From positions 59,580-123,579 of the forward strand of contig NZ_VCRA01000019.1 of NCBI RefSeq assembly GCF_005938385.1: 64,000 nt of DNA. The letters are read 5' to 3'. Source of the stretch: Paenibacillus mesophilus. Its GTDB lineage: Bacteria; Bacillota; Bacilli; Paenibacillales; NBRC-103111. Below are positions 8,759 through 17,055 of this stretch, piece by piece. Each line of letters begins with the position of its first letter. The stretch's first letter is position 1. The translations under genes and the position numbers were made by a program. The notes under the pieces were generated by a model. It was not told the origin of the DNA. It was given only the letters and a program-made list of their open reading frames with translations, and ran no database searches.

Positions 8759-10120
8759 ATGTCAAGAAAAGCGGGAACGATATTGACCGCGAGTGTGATG
8801 CTGCTGTCTGTGCTGACTGCATGCGGCGGCACGGGAACGGTCGGGGATGGCGGCAAAGGAGGTAAGGAAGCAACGGGAGAAGGAGCGTCGTCAAATTCAC
8901 AGAAGCCCGCGGAATCGGCAGCGGACAAACCGGCCGAGCTCGTTTTCCACAACTTGGCGGGCGGGGCCGAGGAGCAATTCAATCAGATGTTCGGCAACCT
9001 GATCCGCCAAAAGTTTCCGAATTATACGATCAAATTCATCCAATCCAAGCCTGGTTCAACCTTGCCGGAGCTGGTAGCGCTCAAGGAGCGTGTCGACATC
9101 GTCTACAACTCGATCGAATATATCGCGGAGCCGTTGCTCGGGACCGGCCTGGAGTATGACATGACGGAGCTGATCAAGAAGCATAAAGTCGATCTGACCC
9201 GGTTCGAGCCGACGATTATCGACGGCATTCGGGCGATCGGGAGCGGCAAAATGTATATGCTCCCGATTATTAACGGCAGGCAGGTATTGTTTTACAACAA
9301 AGGGGTATTCAACAAGCTGGGCGTTCCGTATCCGAAGAACGGGATGACGTGGGACGAAGCGTTCGAGCTGTCCAAGAAATTGACCCGCACCGAGGGCGGC
9401 GTAAACTATTTGGGATTGTCGGCATCGCCTGCGCATATATTGCGCACCAATCAGCTGTCCAAACCGTATCTCGATCCGAAGACGATGAAGCCGACCTTTT
9501 TGGATGAAGAGTGGAAGAAGCTGCTTCAGACGTATTTCCTTTCCTACGGCCAAAATGAATCGTTTGCGAAACGGACGGCGGAATTGAAGCGGCTGCCTTA
9601 TTACACCGAGATGACCAATACGTATGAGCTTGCCATGTTCGTGTTTAACTCGACATTCCCTTGGGACGGGGCGGTTTACGTTAAAAATATCGATTGGGAT
9701 CTCGTCAACATGCCGACGTTCAAGGATAAGCCCAAGGTCGGTTCGCAAGCTTCGCCGGGGTCGTTCGCGATTACTTCGGTCGCCAAGGATAAAGACGCGG
9801 CGATGGAAGTCATCAAGTTTTTGACATCGGACGAGACGCAGGCGGAGTATTCCAAAAAAGGCATCATGTCCGTGCTGAAATCAGACGCGGTTAAGAAAGT
9901 GTTCGCTACGGCCAGCGAGCATAAGGACAAGAACTGGTCCGCGTTGTACTACGACGACTTCGCTCCGCTGTCGTACAAGAGCGTGTATGAGCTGGGCATC
10001 GAGGGAATTTACAGGCCGCTTATACCGGATATCGCAACCGGCAAGGTCGACTTGAATACGGGACTGCGCAATATTCAGGAGCTGGTGGAGAAATATATCG
10101 CGGAACAGCAAAAGAAGTAG
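8759..10120 (+). CDS. Extracellular solute-binding lipoprotein (family 1), orphan
   Basis: 453 aa. The signal peptide ends in a standard LTAC lipobox, with Cys22 as the lipidation site, followed by a Gly/Ser-rich tether. The family pattern is clear: LPIINGRQVLFYNKGVFNKLG, YPKNGMTWDEAFELSKKLT and the late FLTSDETQAEYSKKG. It resembles the binding proteins at 17056 and 43613 in layout and motifs. It lies 45 nt before the Tat-exported beta-helix gene, with no permease genes, which suggests a binding protein co-expressed with a polysaccharide-active enzyme. Confidence 0.88.
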   Translation: MSRKAGTILTASVMLLSVLTACGGTGTVGDGGKGGKEATGEGASSNSQKPAESAADKPAELVFHNLAGGAEEQFNQMFGNLIRQKFPNYTIKFIQSKPGSTLPELVALKERVDIVYNSIEYIAEPLLGTGLEYDMTELIKKHKVDLTRFEPTIIDGIRAIGSGKMYMLPIINGRQVLFYNKGVFNKLGVPYPKNGMTWDEAFELSKKLTRTEGGVNYLGLSASPAHILRTNQLSKPYLDPKTMKPTFLDEEWKKLLQTYFLSYGQNESFAKRTAELKRLPYYTEMTNTYELAMFVFNSTFPWDGAVYVKNIDWDLVNMPTFKDKPKVGSQASPGSFAITSVAKDKDAAMEVIKFLTSDETQAEYSKKGIMSVLKSDAVKKVFATASEHKDKNWSALYYDDFAPLSYKSVYELGIEGIYRPLIPDIATGKVDLNTGLRNIQELVEKYIAEQQKK

Positions 10121-10165
10121 GGAGAACGAAACATTTACATTTTGGATAGAGGAAGTGATCGATGT

Positions 10166-11794
10166 ATGGCGAACCAATCGGATTTATACGAAACACAAGT
10201 CGAATTGTCGTTATCGCGAAGAAAGGTACTGGCAACGCTTGGATTGACCGGATTGGCGCTTGCCGCGGAAGGCGCTCTTTTACCTGCCTGCTCCTTTGCG
10301 GCTTCCGATAAAAAATCGGTTCGTATTTCTGGTACCATGTCTACTGTGTCTACCGTGTCGGAATTGAGGAACTTGCCGACCGCCGACTTGTCCGATAATG
10401 AAACGATTCTCGTATGCGGGTACAGTTCCGTCAACGACGGAGGAGCGGGCATCTTTTGCTGGAACGCGTCGAGCACGGCTGCCGATAACGGGGGAACGAT
10501 TATTTTGCCGACGGGACATACCGGTGCCGGCCGTTGGATTCGGCTCAGAGACGGGTCCCCGGTCAGCGTGAAATGTTTCGGGGCCAAAGGCGATTGGAAC
10601 GGAACGTCGGGTACGGACGATACGGCGGCGATCCAAGCGGCGGTCCAGGCCGAACGGTTTCTTTATTTCCCTACCGGAGCCTATATCGTCTCATCGCCGA
10701 TATCCGTTCCGAGAGACGGGACGCGGTTAGATTTTGCCGACCCGGTATCGGCCAAACTGGTTAAGCGATTCGACGGTTATGCGATTCATTTGGCCGGCAG
10801 CTACTGCTCGTTTACGAACATGTGTATCGATGGGCAAGGCGCAACATTTGCGGGTGGATATATGAATATCACCGGAGCCGGCTTCAACGCATCCATTTAC
10901 AACCCGCGGTTATACGACGCCAAGGACGCCGGCATTTTGTTCAACGCTAACACGGGGCTGTTCTTTAAGGCGGAATCCGGTTACATTTCAACCTGGACTA
11001 ATAACGGAACGAGTCTGAACTCGCCTTCTTTTCGTTCGACGGGGGCCGATACCCGCCCGATGCACCGGCATTTCTCCCAGATTGATACCGGTGGCGTCAA
11101 TCTGGGGGATTTGACGGGAATGGAGACGACGATCATGACGGGATGCACCGCCCGCAACCTGGTATTTGCTACCGATACCAAGAAGGCGATCGTGACGGGC
11201 TGCCGTTTTACGACGGTCGGAACTCCTTGTATAGTGAAAGGGATAGACAACAGCATGACGGGGAATGTCATTGCGGGGGATATCGTGCTGGATGAAAGCT
11301 GCGCAAATAATGCGATCGGTCAAAATGTATCGCCGTTCAAACTGGTCGTGAACGGAAACCGGTGGCGCAACAGCTTCCATCATCGTTCCTGGAGCGACGG
11401 CCACCACGCCGAATGTTCCGGGGTGAAGCAGACGATATCGAATTGGGAAAACGAGACCCCGATTACCGCCGCGAACGTATCCAATGCCGTTTTGCCGGGT
11501 CCGAGCCATTTGCCGTTCCGATCAGCCTTTTCCATAACGGGACTTATCGCAAGAGCGATAAGCGGCGGCATTGCGTCCGGTTCCGTGACCGTCCATTTAC
11601 GCGTGAACAATAACCCGACCGGGTTGTCCTTAACATTGGATCAAGCCGGCCTCGCCTCAGGGTATAAGGCGCAAACTTATGAAGCCGGAGCGCATGTTCT
11701 ATTGGAAGCGGGAATTTATACGATGACTTATAGCACGTCGGCCGACTACTCGGGCGATTTGAAGATCGTGGCCGGGTTTGAGATCGAATCATGA
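10166..11794 (+). CDS. Tat-exported right-handed beta-helix protein (pectate lyase superfamily)
   Basis: 542 aa from the ATG at 10166 (AGAGGAAG upstream). The N-terminus has a twin-arginine signal (SRRKVL, Arg18-Arg19), then a hydrophobic stretch ending near LLPAC, so it is exported folded and possibly lipidated. Residues about 135-200 (VKCFGAKGDWNGTSGTDDTAAIQAA, split after GDWN) are the start of the Pectate_lyase_3 beta-helix fold found in GH28-related enzymes and phage tailspikes. Repetitive short beta segments follow, and a compact beta-rich C-terminal domain occupies about the last 120 residues. No catalytic residues can be assigned from sequence alone. It sits 45 nt behind a binding-protein gene. 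Confidence 0.75.
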   Translation: MANQSDLYETQVELSLSRRKVLATLGLTGLALAAEGALLPACSFAASDKKSVRISGTMSTVSTVSELRNLPTADLSDNETILVCGYSSVNDGGAGIFCWNASSTAADNGGTIILPTGHTGAGRWIRLRDGSPVSVKCFGAKGDWNGTSGTDDTAAIQAAVQAERFLYFPTGAYIVSSPISVPRDGTRLDFADPVSAKLVKRFDGYAIHLAGSYCSFTNMCIDGQGATFAGGYMNITGAGFNASIYNPRLYDAKDAGILFNANTGLFFKAESGYISTWTNNGTSLNSPSFRSTGADTRPMHRHFSQIDTGGVNLGDLTGMETTIMTGCTARNLVFATDTKKAIVTGCRFTTVGTPCIVKGIDNSMTGNVIAGDIVLDESCANNAIGQNVSPFKLVVNGNRWRNSFHHRSWSDGHHAECSGVKQTISNWENETPITAANVSNAVLPGPSHLPFRSAFSITGLIARAISGGIASGSVTVHLRVNNNPTGLSLTLDQAGLASGYKAQTYEAGAHVLLEAGIYTMTYSTSADYSGDLKIVAGFEIES

Positions 11795-11917
11795 GCGATT
11801 GGGGAACGTCATTGCGGATTTGGAGCTATACCGCGTAAGGATTTACGATATGGGCAGTTTGATCTGCCCGACTTAAGGGTCATGCGGCAATGCAGCGAAA
11901 TAGCGATTAAAGCGGAA

Positions 11918-11949
11918 GAAGGAGCTCGTTTAATAGGGCTCCTTCTTTT
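11918..11949 (+). terminator. Rho-independent terminator
   Basis: Arms GAAGGAGC (11918-11925) and GCTCCTTC (11938-11945) followed by TTTT, downstream of the beta-helix gene. Confidence 0.75.
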
Positions 11950-12012
11950 CTATCACCGGCCCCTATGGTAAATTTTAACTAAACACTCGCTCGTTTCTTG
12001 GAGGTGAAGGAA

Positions 12013-12624
12013 ATGCGTGCTCTTGCAGCCTTTTTAGCTGCATGCTGCTTCGGTGTATGGCTAGTTTTCCTTTGGTCCGACACTTCGTACGGAAAAGCAT
12101 TGATCCTCCCCCCGGACAAAATGCTGGAAGAAGCGGATGTGATTTTTACCGGGAAAATCGTTAAATTCGAGCATGTTCCGCCTAAGAAAGGCGCACCTGA
12201 ACCTGTACTGGTTAAACGTATCTACATCAAGGTCGATCAAATAATGAAAGGAGAGCTTGACTCGGACATTGCGGTGCTGGAGGAATGGAAGGGGGGCTTG
12301 GCTGTACACCAGAACTTTCCGGACTCCAAAAATGACAAGCTGTTCGTGATGCAGCGCAAGCGTCCCGATAATACGCTGATGAGTGTAGCGGATACGTATA
12401 ATGTCGGTATTATCCGCGACGATCGGGTGGCGGAGGTCCTGGGCCTTTCCTCGGCGGGGAACTATGTCCCCGAATACAATGAATATTATTTGGCAAACAA
12501 AGCGAACGCGAAGAGACCGCCCCGATCGGTTCGCAACTTCAATTCGACCGGTTATGTGCTTGCGGCTTCTGCGATTGCTTTCCTTTTGACGTCGGGCATC
12601 GTATGGCTGAAAGTAAAGAGATAA
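12013..12624 (+). CDS. Membrane-anchored extracellular protein of unknown function
   Basis: 203 aa from the ATG at 12013, with GGAGGTG six nt upstream. An N-terminal hydrophobic segment (LAAFLAACCFGVWLVFLW) acts as signal peptide or anchor. A C-terminal helix (YVLAASAIAFLLTSGIVWL) is followed by KVKR, giving a type I topology with the ~140-residue central domain outside. That domain (ADVIFTGKIVKFEHVPP, VDQIMKGEL, NDKLFVMQRK) resembles the TIMP/OB-like 'vfvGkV' beta-barrel seen in small Firmicute surface proteins; this is only an impression. It is a single-gene unit ended by a strong terminator. Confidence 0.7.
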   Translation: MRALAAFLAACCFGVWLVFLWSDTSYGKALILPPDKMLEEADVIFTGKIVKFEHVPPKKGAPEPVLVKRIYIKVDQIMKGELDSDIAVLEEWKGGLAVHQNFPDSKNDKLFVMQRKRPDNTLMSVADTYNVGIIRDDRVAEVLGLSSAGNYVPEYNEYYLANKANAKRPPRSVRNFNSTGYVLAASAIAFLLTSGIVWLKVKR

Positions 12625-12634
12625 ACCTTATGAA

Positions 12635-12681
12635 AGGGCTGTCCTCTCAGGTTTTAACAAACCTATTGAGACAGCCCTCTT
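12635..12681. terminator. Bidirectional terminator
   Basis: Arms AGGGCTGTC (12635-12643) and GACAGCCCT (12670-12678) lie between the convergent membrane-protein and tetR genes. An inner CTCAGGTTT/AAACCTATTGAG pairing lengthens the stem. Confidence 0.8.
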
Positions 12682-12684
12682 GTA

Positions 12685-13335
12685 TTACAAGCCCTCCACA
12701 AAAAGCCGGCATATTCCTTTCATGAACCGGTTTTTGTCGTACCCGAGCACATCCCGGTGATACAAATATTGGTTCGGGCTTAACGCGACCAACAGCGTGT
12801 TAATGGTTAAAGTGATATCGATTTCGCGGATTTCGCCCTGTTCCACGGCGCGGACAAGCAGCGGATGCATCAGATCGTGCAGCCTTCGGAAGATCGGCTT
12901 TTGATAAAAGGAGTGGCTTTTCTTCTCGAAGTACATCGAATGGATCGTATGCAGCAAGGACGCCTTCTGGTCGATGAAATCGACGATCCGGTTTACGATG
13001 TCGGACAACTGCCGCATCGCCGGCTTTTCCGGATCGGCACCGGCCAAGCTCTCTTCGAGCGAATCCAAAAATGTATCTACCGTCGTTTGCATGAGGTCGC
13101 TGCAAACCTCTCCCAAATGCGCGTAGCGCCTATATAGAGTACCTTGGCCGACACCGGCCTCCTGGGCGATTTGGTACATCGTGACGCAATCCACGCCTCG
13201 GCTCTCGAACAGCTCATTGGCGGTAGCAAGTATACGCCGGCGATATTCCGTGTCGCGCTCCTCGCGGCGGCTTCCGGGCGATGCGGATTCTTTGGAGTCG
13301 GGCTGCAAGTCTTGCTCGTCATTGTGTCGTTTCAC
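12685..13335 (-). CDS. TetR-family repressor, divergent from an efflux pump
   Basis: 216 aa from a GTG start with AAGGAGG 7 nt upstream. Residues about 30-75 (ILATANELFESRGVDCVTMYQIAQEAG, then GTLYRRYAHLGEV) form the TetR helix-turn-helix. The ~140-residue C-terminal part is the variable ligand-binding, dimerising domain. The gene is divergent from a DHA2 drug/proton antiporter, and the shared promoter contains two perfect CGGACAATTGTCCG palindromes. The clear inference is that it represses the pump, and probably itself, until an inducing compound binds. Confidence 0.9.
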   Translation of the reverse strand: MKRHNDEQDLQPDSKESASPGSRREERDTEYRRRILATANELFESRGVDCVTMYQIAQEAGVGQGTLYRRYAHLGEVCSDLMQTTVDTFLDSLEESLAGADPEKPAMRQLSDIVNRIVDFIDQKASLLHTIHSMYFEKKSHSFYQKPIFRRLHDLMHPLLVRAVEQGEIREIDITLTINTLLVALSPNQYLYHRDVLGYDKNRFMKGICRLFVEGL

Positions 13336-13374
13336 GGCGAAACCTCCTTACGAAAAGCTTTACGAAAGAAATAA

Positions 13375-13403
13375 TTGACATTGCGGACAATTGTCCGTAA
13401 TAT
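13375..13403 (+). promoter_or_regulatory. SigA-type promoter of the DHA2 efflux gene
   Basis: TTGACA at 13375-13380, a 17-bp spacer, and TAATAT at 13398-13403. The first TetR palindrome fills 14 of the 17 spacer bases. Confidence 0.8.
13384..13397. promoter_or_regulatory. TetR operator 1
   Basis: Perfect 14-bp palindrome CGGACAATTGTCCG inside the -35/-10 spacer. Binding here would directly block RNA polymerase. Confidence 0.85.
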
Positions 13404-13411
13404 GTTGTTTG

Positions 13412-13425
13412 CGGACAATTGTCCG
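13412..13425. promoter_or_regulatory. TetR operator 2
   Basis: A second identical copy of CGGACAATTGTCCG, 28 bp centre to centre from the first and covering the expected transcription start. The spacing is close to three helical turns, so two dimers could bind on about the same DNA face. Confidence 0.85.
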
Positions 13426-13472
13426 TTGTCATTATACCATATACGAACGGATCGGGTAAGGAGGAGCATGCA

Positions 13473-14972
13473 ATGAGTCAATCGTCAACAGCCGGAGGTT
13501 CAGACCCGGATTTTAAGGTATCCAGTATTATAGTGCCCCTGATTGCCATTATATTTGGGATATTCATGGTCATTCTCGACTCGACGGCGATGAATGTCGC
13601 GCTGTCCAAGCTCGTAATCGACTTTCAGACCGATCTGCCTACGATCCAGTGGACGGTTACCGGCTATATGCTGGCGACGGCTGCCGTAATTCCGCTCGCC
13701 GGATGGCTATCGGACCGCTTCGGAGCCAAGCAAGTGTTTTTATCCTCCGTCGTTTTGTTTACGATCGCTTCGCTGCTGTGCGCTACGCCGAACAGCGCGG
13801 GGATGCTGATCGCGTTCCGGATTCTGCAAGGGTTGGGCGGCGGGTTCGTCATGCCGGTCGCTATGGCTTACGTGTATCGGCTTAGTCCTCCGAATAAGAT
13901 CGGTCAAGTGATGGGGATGCTCGGCGTTCCGATTTTGCTCGCTCCGGCGATCGGACCGATTTTGTCCGGCTGGCTAGTAGAATATCACTCGTGGCACTGG
14001 ATCTTTCTGATCAACCTGCCCGTAGGCATCTTCGCCTTCCTATTCGGCTTGTGGAAGCTGCCGACTGTAGCTCGCAAAAAAGTGGCCGGATTCGATCTGC
14101 CCGGCATGATTTTGGGACCGATCGCCTTCGCGGCTCTTTCATATGGCGTCACGCAAGGAGCGGAAGGGTGGACGTCAAGCAAGACGCTCGCCGGGCTGAT
14201 TATCGGTGGGGTGGCGCTGATCGGCTTCATCATCGTCGAGTTTCGGGCGAAAATCCCGCTGCTGGAGCTGCGCGTCTTCCGCTCCGTAGACTTTTCTTTC
14301 GGGATTTTCGTACAGTGGGTGCTGCAATTTTCGCTGTTCGGCGCTATTTTCCTGCTCCCGCAGTTTTTGCAGCAAGCTAGAGGGTATGGGGCATTCGATA
14401 CCGGTCTGACGCTGTTCCCGCAAGCGCTGGCTTCTGCGGCGATGATGCCGCTGGGCGGGTATTTATTCGATAAAATCGGCGTCCGTTGGCTCGTCGTAGC
14501 CGGTCTTAGTCTCGTCTCGGGGGCGATCTACCAATATTCGCATGTGGACCTGACCACCGAAGGACGCGATCTGCTCATACCGCTTCTTATGGCCGGCGGG
14601 GGCATGGGCTTGATGATGATGCCGCTGAATTCGCATCTGATCAGCAAGGCGCCGCGCGATCTGGTGAGCCGGGTCACGTCTTTGACGAGCGCTATGCAGC
14701 AGGTCGTCAACTCTTTTGCAGTCGCGACCTTGGTCACGATTCTCTCCTCGCGCATGGCGACGCTGATCGCCGACAATCATGTGCAGGCGGCTACTCCCGC
14801 CGATATGCAGAAGGCGATGCTGGCTCTCGCTCCCGATGCATTCGGTTACACATTCGGCATCATGCTGGTCATTGCCATCATCGGCATTTTCTTGGGACTG
14901 TTCCTGCGCCGTGGCAGTGTGCAAACCCAATCCGTCGGCGGCAAGGAAGTCGGGCTCGAAGGAATTCACTGA
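13473..14972 (+). CDS. DHA2-family MFS multidrug/proton antiporter (EmrB/QacA type)
   Basis: 499 aa from the ATG at 13473, behind AAGGAGGAG. The N-terminal block MVILDSTAMNVAL is the DHA2 signature (usual form LDxTivNVAlP). It is followed by WLSDRFGAKQVF (MFS motif A) and GGGFVMPVAM. About 14 hydrophobic segments can be counted, the usual number for this 14-TMS family. It should expel a lipophilic drug or toxin using the proton gradient. Expression is controlled by the divergent TetR protein through two operators in its promoter. A strong terminator follows directly. Confidence 0.92.
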   Translation: MSQSSTAGGSDPDFKVSSIIVPLIAIIFGIFMVILDSTAMNVALSKLVIDFQTDLPTIQWTVTGYMLATAAVIPLAGWLSDRFGAKQVFLSSVVLFTIASLLCATPNSAGMLIAFRILQGLGGGFVMPVAMAYVYRLSPPNKIGQVMGMLGVPILLAPAIGPILSGWLVEYHSWHWIFLINLPVGIFAFLFGLWKLPTVARKKVAGFDLPGMILGPIAFAALSYGVTQGAEGWTSSKTLAGLIIGGVALIGFIIVEFRAKIPLLELRVFRSVDFSFGIFVQWVLQFSLFGAIFLLPQFLQQARGYGAFDTGLTLFPQALASAAMMPLGGYLFDKIGVRWLVVAGLSLVSGAIYQYSHVDLTTEGRDLLIPLLMAGGGMGLMMMPLNSHLISKAPRDLVSRVTSLTSAMQQVVNSFAVATLVTILSSRMATLIADNHVQAATPADMQKAMLALAPDAFGYTFGIMLVIAIIGIFLGLFLRRGSVQTQSVGGKEVGLEGIH

Positions 14973-14992
14973 TTGCTAAGCGAACAGAAGGT

Positions 14993-15042
14993 GAGGCTGT
15001 ACCTCAAGGTCATTGTAGACCTCGTAGGACAGCCTTTTTTTT
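14993..15042 (+). terminator. Strong rho-independent terminator
   Basis: AGGCTGT (14994-15000) pairs with ACAGCCT (15029-15035), with an inner ACCTC/GACCTCGTA arrangement, followed by a run of eight or more T. Confidence 0.85.
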
Positions 15043-15212
15043 ATCATACGCATACCGCCGAGGCAGACAATGCTCCATATTTCCCTACGATAATCGGGAT
15101 GTAACAGTCAGTTATCATTGGCCTATCAGTGTTGTGGGATTATATAACATTAAGCATAAATCATATAATGATTTTGAGTGGAATATACAAAATAATACTG
15201 GAGGCAGCGCAC

Positions 15213-15695
15213 ATGGTAATGCCGACTCATATTGTAGCGGTAAGCGGTATAGTAGAAAATGAACAAGGACATATCCTTATGGTGAAGACGCAGCATGAGG
15301 CATGGGTTTTTCCCGGAGGGCAAGTCGAAGTAGGGGAAAATCTAATGGACGCTTTAATTCGAGAAGTAAAAGAGGAAAGCGGGATTGACGTTGTCGTTTC
15401 TACCTTGTTTGCAGTGGTCTCCAACACATGCAGCTATAAATGGCATGACGGCGTTACGGATGTGCCTACCAAGGTGATGTTGGATTTCAAGTGTCATCCC
15501 GTGGGGGGACAATTGAGTACGTCTGAGGAAACTTCGGAAAGCGGTTGGATCGAGAAGGAGAAAGTGCTCGAAATGATTTCGGAACCGGCGATCCGTACGA
15601 GATATCAAGCGTATTTGGATTTCACCGGACAACCGCTTTACATAGAATATGTAACGAAACCTGATTTTGAACTCAAACTAAAACGGACTGTTTAA
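15213..15695 (+). CDS. NUDIX hydrolase
   Basis: 160 aa from the ATG at 15213, chosen for TGGAGGC 7 nt upstream; residues before it would be non-conserved. The Nudix box is complete at residues 36-58: G-QVEVG-E, seven residues, REV-KEESG-I. These residues hold the divalent metal that drives cleavage of an X-linked nucleoside diphosphate. The preceding EAWVFPGG fits the usual fold. The substrate cannot be read from sequence. It is a single-gene unit with a perfect terminator behind it, and is AT-richer than its left neighbours. Confidence 0.9.
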   Translation: MVMPTHIVAVSGIVENEQGHILMVKTQHEAWVFPGGQVEVGENLMDALIREVKEESGIDVVVSTLFAVVSNTCSYKWHDGVTDVPTKVMLDFKCHPVGGQLSTSEETSESGWIEKEKVLEMISEPAIRTRYQAYLDFTGQPLYIEYVTKPDFELKLKRTV

Positions 15696-15726
15696 TGTAG
15701 GAGTCAAAAGCGAAAAGATTGCTCGT

Positions 15727-15757
15727 GCGCAGAGAAGCTGCTTCTCTGCGCTTTTTT
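15727..15757 (+). terminator. Perfect rho-independent terminator
   Basis: GCGCAGAGAAG and CTTCTCTGCGC (15727-15737 and 15741-15751) with a 3-nt loop and six T. Confidence 0.9.
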
Positions 15758-15860
15758 GCACTTTCGGCATACGTTTCTGTTTTTTTGTGGAGGAAAACAG
15801 CTATCCCTAAAAGAATAATGGGATAGGCAATAAGTGAGAGAGCGGAGGCTGATTCCAAGT

Positions 15861-16778
15861 ATGGAAAAAAGCTATCGATTCAAACAAGACGAAATTGAAA
15901 AAATATGCAGCCGTTTCGGCACAAATTTTTATGAGAAAGTTCTGAGGAATCTTGCAGTGTATGCCGAGAAGTGGACGTTAACCTCTTTTCAATTGATCCC
16001 ATCCTATTCTGCAAATGTAGTGTTTACGTGTGATTCCGAATGCTTCGGCAAGGCAGTGCTTAAGATCGGGAATCCTTCCTTCGGTGCGGTCGTTACAGAA
16101 TATAACACGTTGTGCCAGTATAACGGCAAACGATTTTGCAAAGCATTCGAAGCCGATCCAGAAAACGGTGTCATACTCGAAGAGTGCGTGCAGCCGGGTA
16201 CTCCTTTAAGGGATGAGTGCTCTCTTGCCGATAGACTAGCCGTCTTTTGCTCGCTATATAAAGACCTACATATTGCGCCCGCAAATGCAGAAAATTATCC
16301 GACGTATACGGGGTGGGTCGGCAGGATTACGGAATATATGAGCAAACGGCAAGATTGCAAACCATTATACGGCTATATGAAAAAAGCGGAAGAAATCTGC
16401 TTATCGGTTTCTTCCTCATATCGACAAAAAATGCTGCTTCATGGCGACTTCCATCATGATAATATTTTGCTCGGCCCTCATGGGGAATATAAACTGATCG
16501 ATCCTAAAGGCGTGATAGGCGATCCCGTATTCGATGTTCCGCGATTCCTATTAAATGAATTCGGGGATGAAGTGACTCCCGACTTGTATAAGAAAATAAC
16601 CGATATTATAAACATCTTACAAAGAAGCCTGAATATTCCAAGCGACATTTTAAAGCAATGCCTTTATGTGGAAACGGCAATGGGGGTATGCTGGAGCGTC
16701 GAAGGCGGTTCGACACCCGAGGAATATCCGAGTCTGATCCAAACGGTTGCGTTTGCAGAAGCGATTATGAAAGGATGA
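15861..16778 (+). CDS. Aminoglycoside phosphotransferase-family kinase (streptomycin 6-kinase-like)
   Basis: 305 aa from the ATG at 15861; CGGAGG lies 12 nt upstream, and a GTG at 15834 is the alternative start. The kinase core is clear: LLHGDFHHDNIL is the catalytic loop with Asp and Asn, and IDPKGVIGDPVFDVPRFL carries the metal-binding Asp. The DPKG...GDP form is typical of the APH(6)/hydroxyurea phosphotransferase group. It may phosphorylate an aminoglycoside or a natural metabolite; resistance cannot be claimed from sequence. It is AT-rich compared with its flanks and cysteine-rich. Confidence 0.8.
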   Translation: MEKSYRFKQDEIEKICSRFGTNFYEKVLRNLAVYAEKWTLTSFQLIPSYSANVVFTCDSECFGKAVLKIGNPSFGAVVTEYNTLCQYNGKRFCKAFEADPENGVILEECVQPGTPLRDECSLADRLAVFCSLYKDLHIAPANAENYPTYTGWVGRITEYMSKRQDCKPLYGYMKKAEEICLSVSSSYRQKMLLHGDFHHDNILLGPHGEYKLIDPKGVIGDPVFDVPRFLLNEFGDEVTPDLYKKITDIINILQRSLNIPSDILKQCLYVETAMGVCWSVEGGSTPEEYPSLIQTVAFAEAIMKG

Positions 16779-16828
16779 TGACTTGGAGCGCGATGCAGTT
16801 CGATAACTGCCGGGCTATTTTCGATAAA

Positions 16829-16842
16829 TGTAAGCGTTTCAA
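16829..16842 (+). promoter_or_regulatory. Candidate catabolite-responsive element (cre)
   Basis: TGTAAGCGTTTCAA matches the Bacillus consensus TGWAARCGYTWNCW at every position but one (A for C at position 13). It lies upstream of the binding-protein gene at 17056, where CcpA repression would be expected. Confidence 0.35.
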
Positions 16843-17055
16843 AAAGTGCAAAACAACGGACCAAAATGGCAAAGCATATGGCAACAAGTTTGATTATGAT
16901 GAATTTGATATCAAAAAAAGCGCGAAGAAAGGGGGCGGGAGAGGGTGCAGCGGAAACTGTACCGGTATCGCGCTTTTTACTGAACAGATTTTCTTTCAAA
17001 CGGAAACAGCACCGTTTTAAGCTCACGAATTGGAAATGAAAAGGGAGTGGCTTGA

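Noticed and set aside
15673..15858. A 61-residue leftward frame with a hydrophobic segment
   Set aside because: It starts at a TTG without Shine-Dalgarno and runs through the perfect NUDIX terminator hairpin, so it is most likely chance.
15861..16778. A definite antibiotic-resistance gene
   Set aside because: The kinase motifs are clear, but this fold also phosphorylates natural metabolites, so resistance cannot be asserted.
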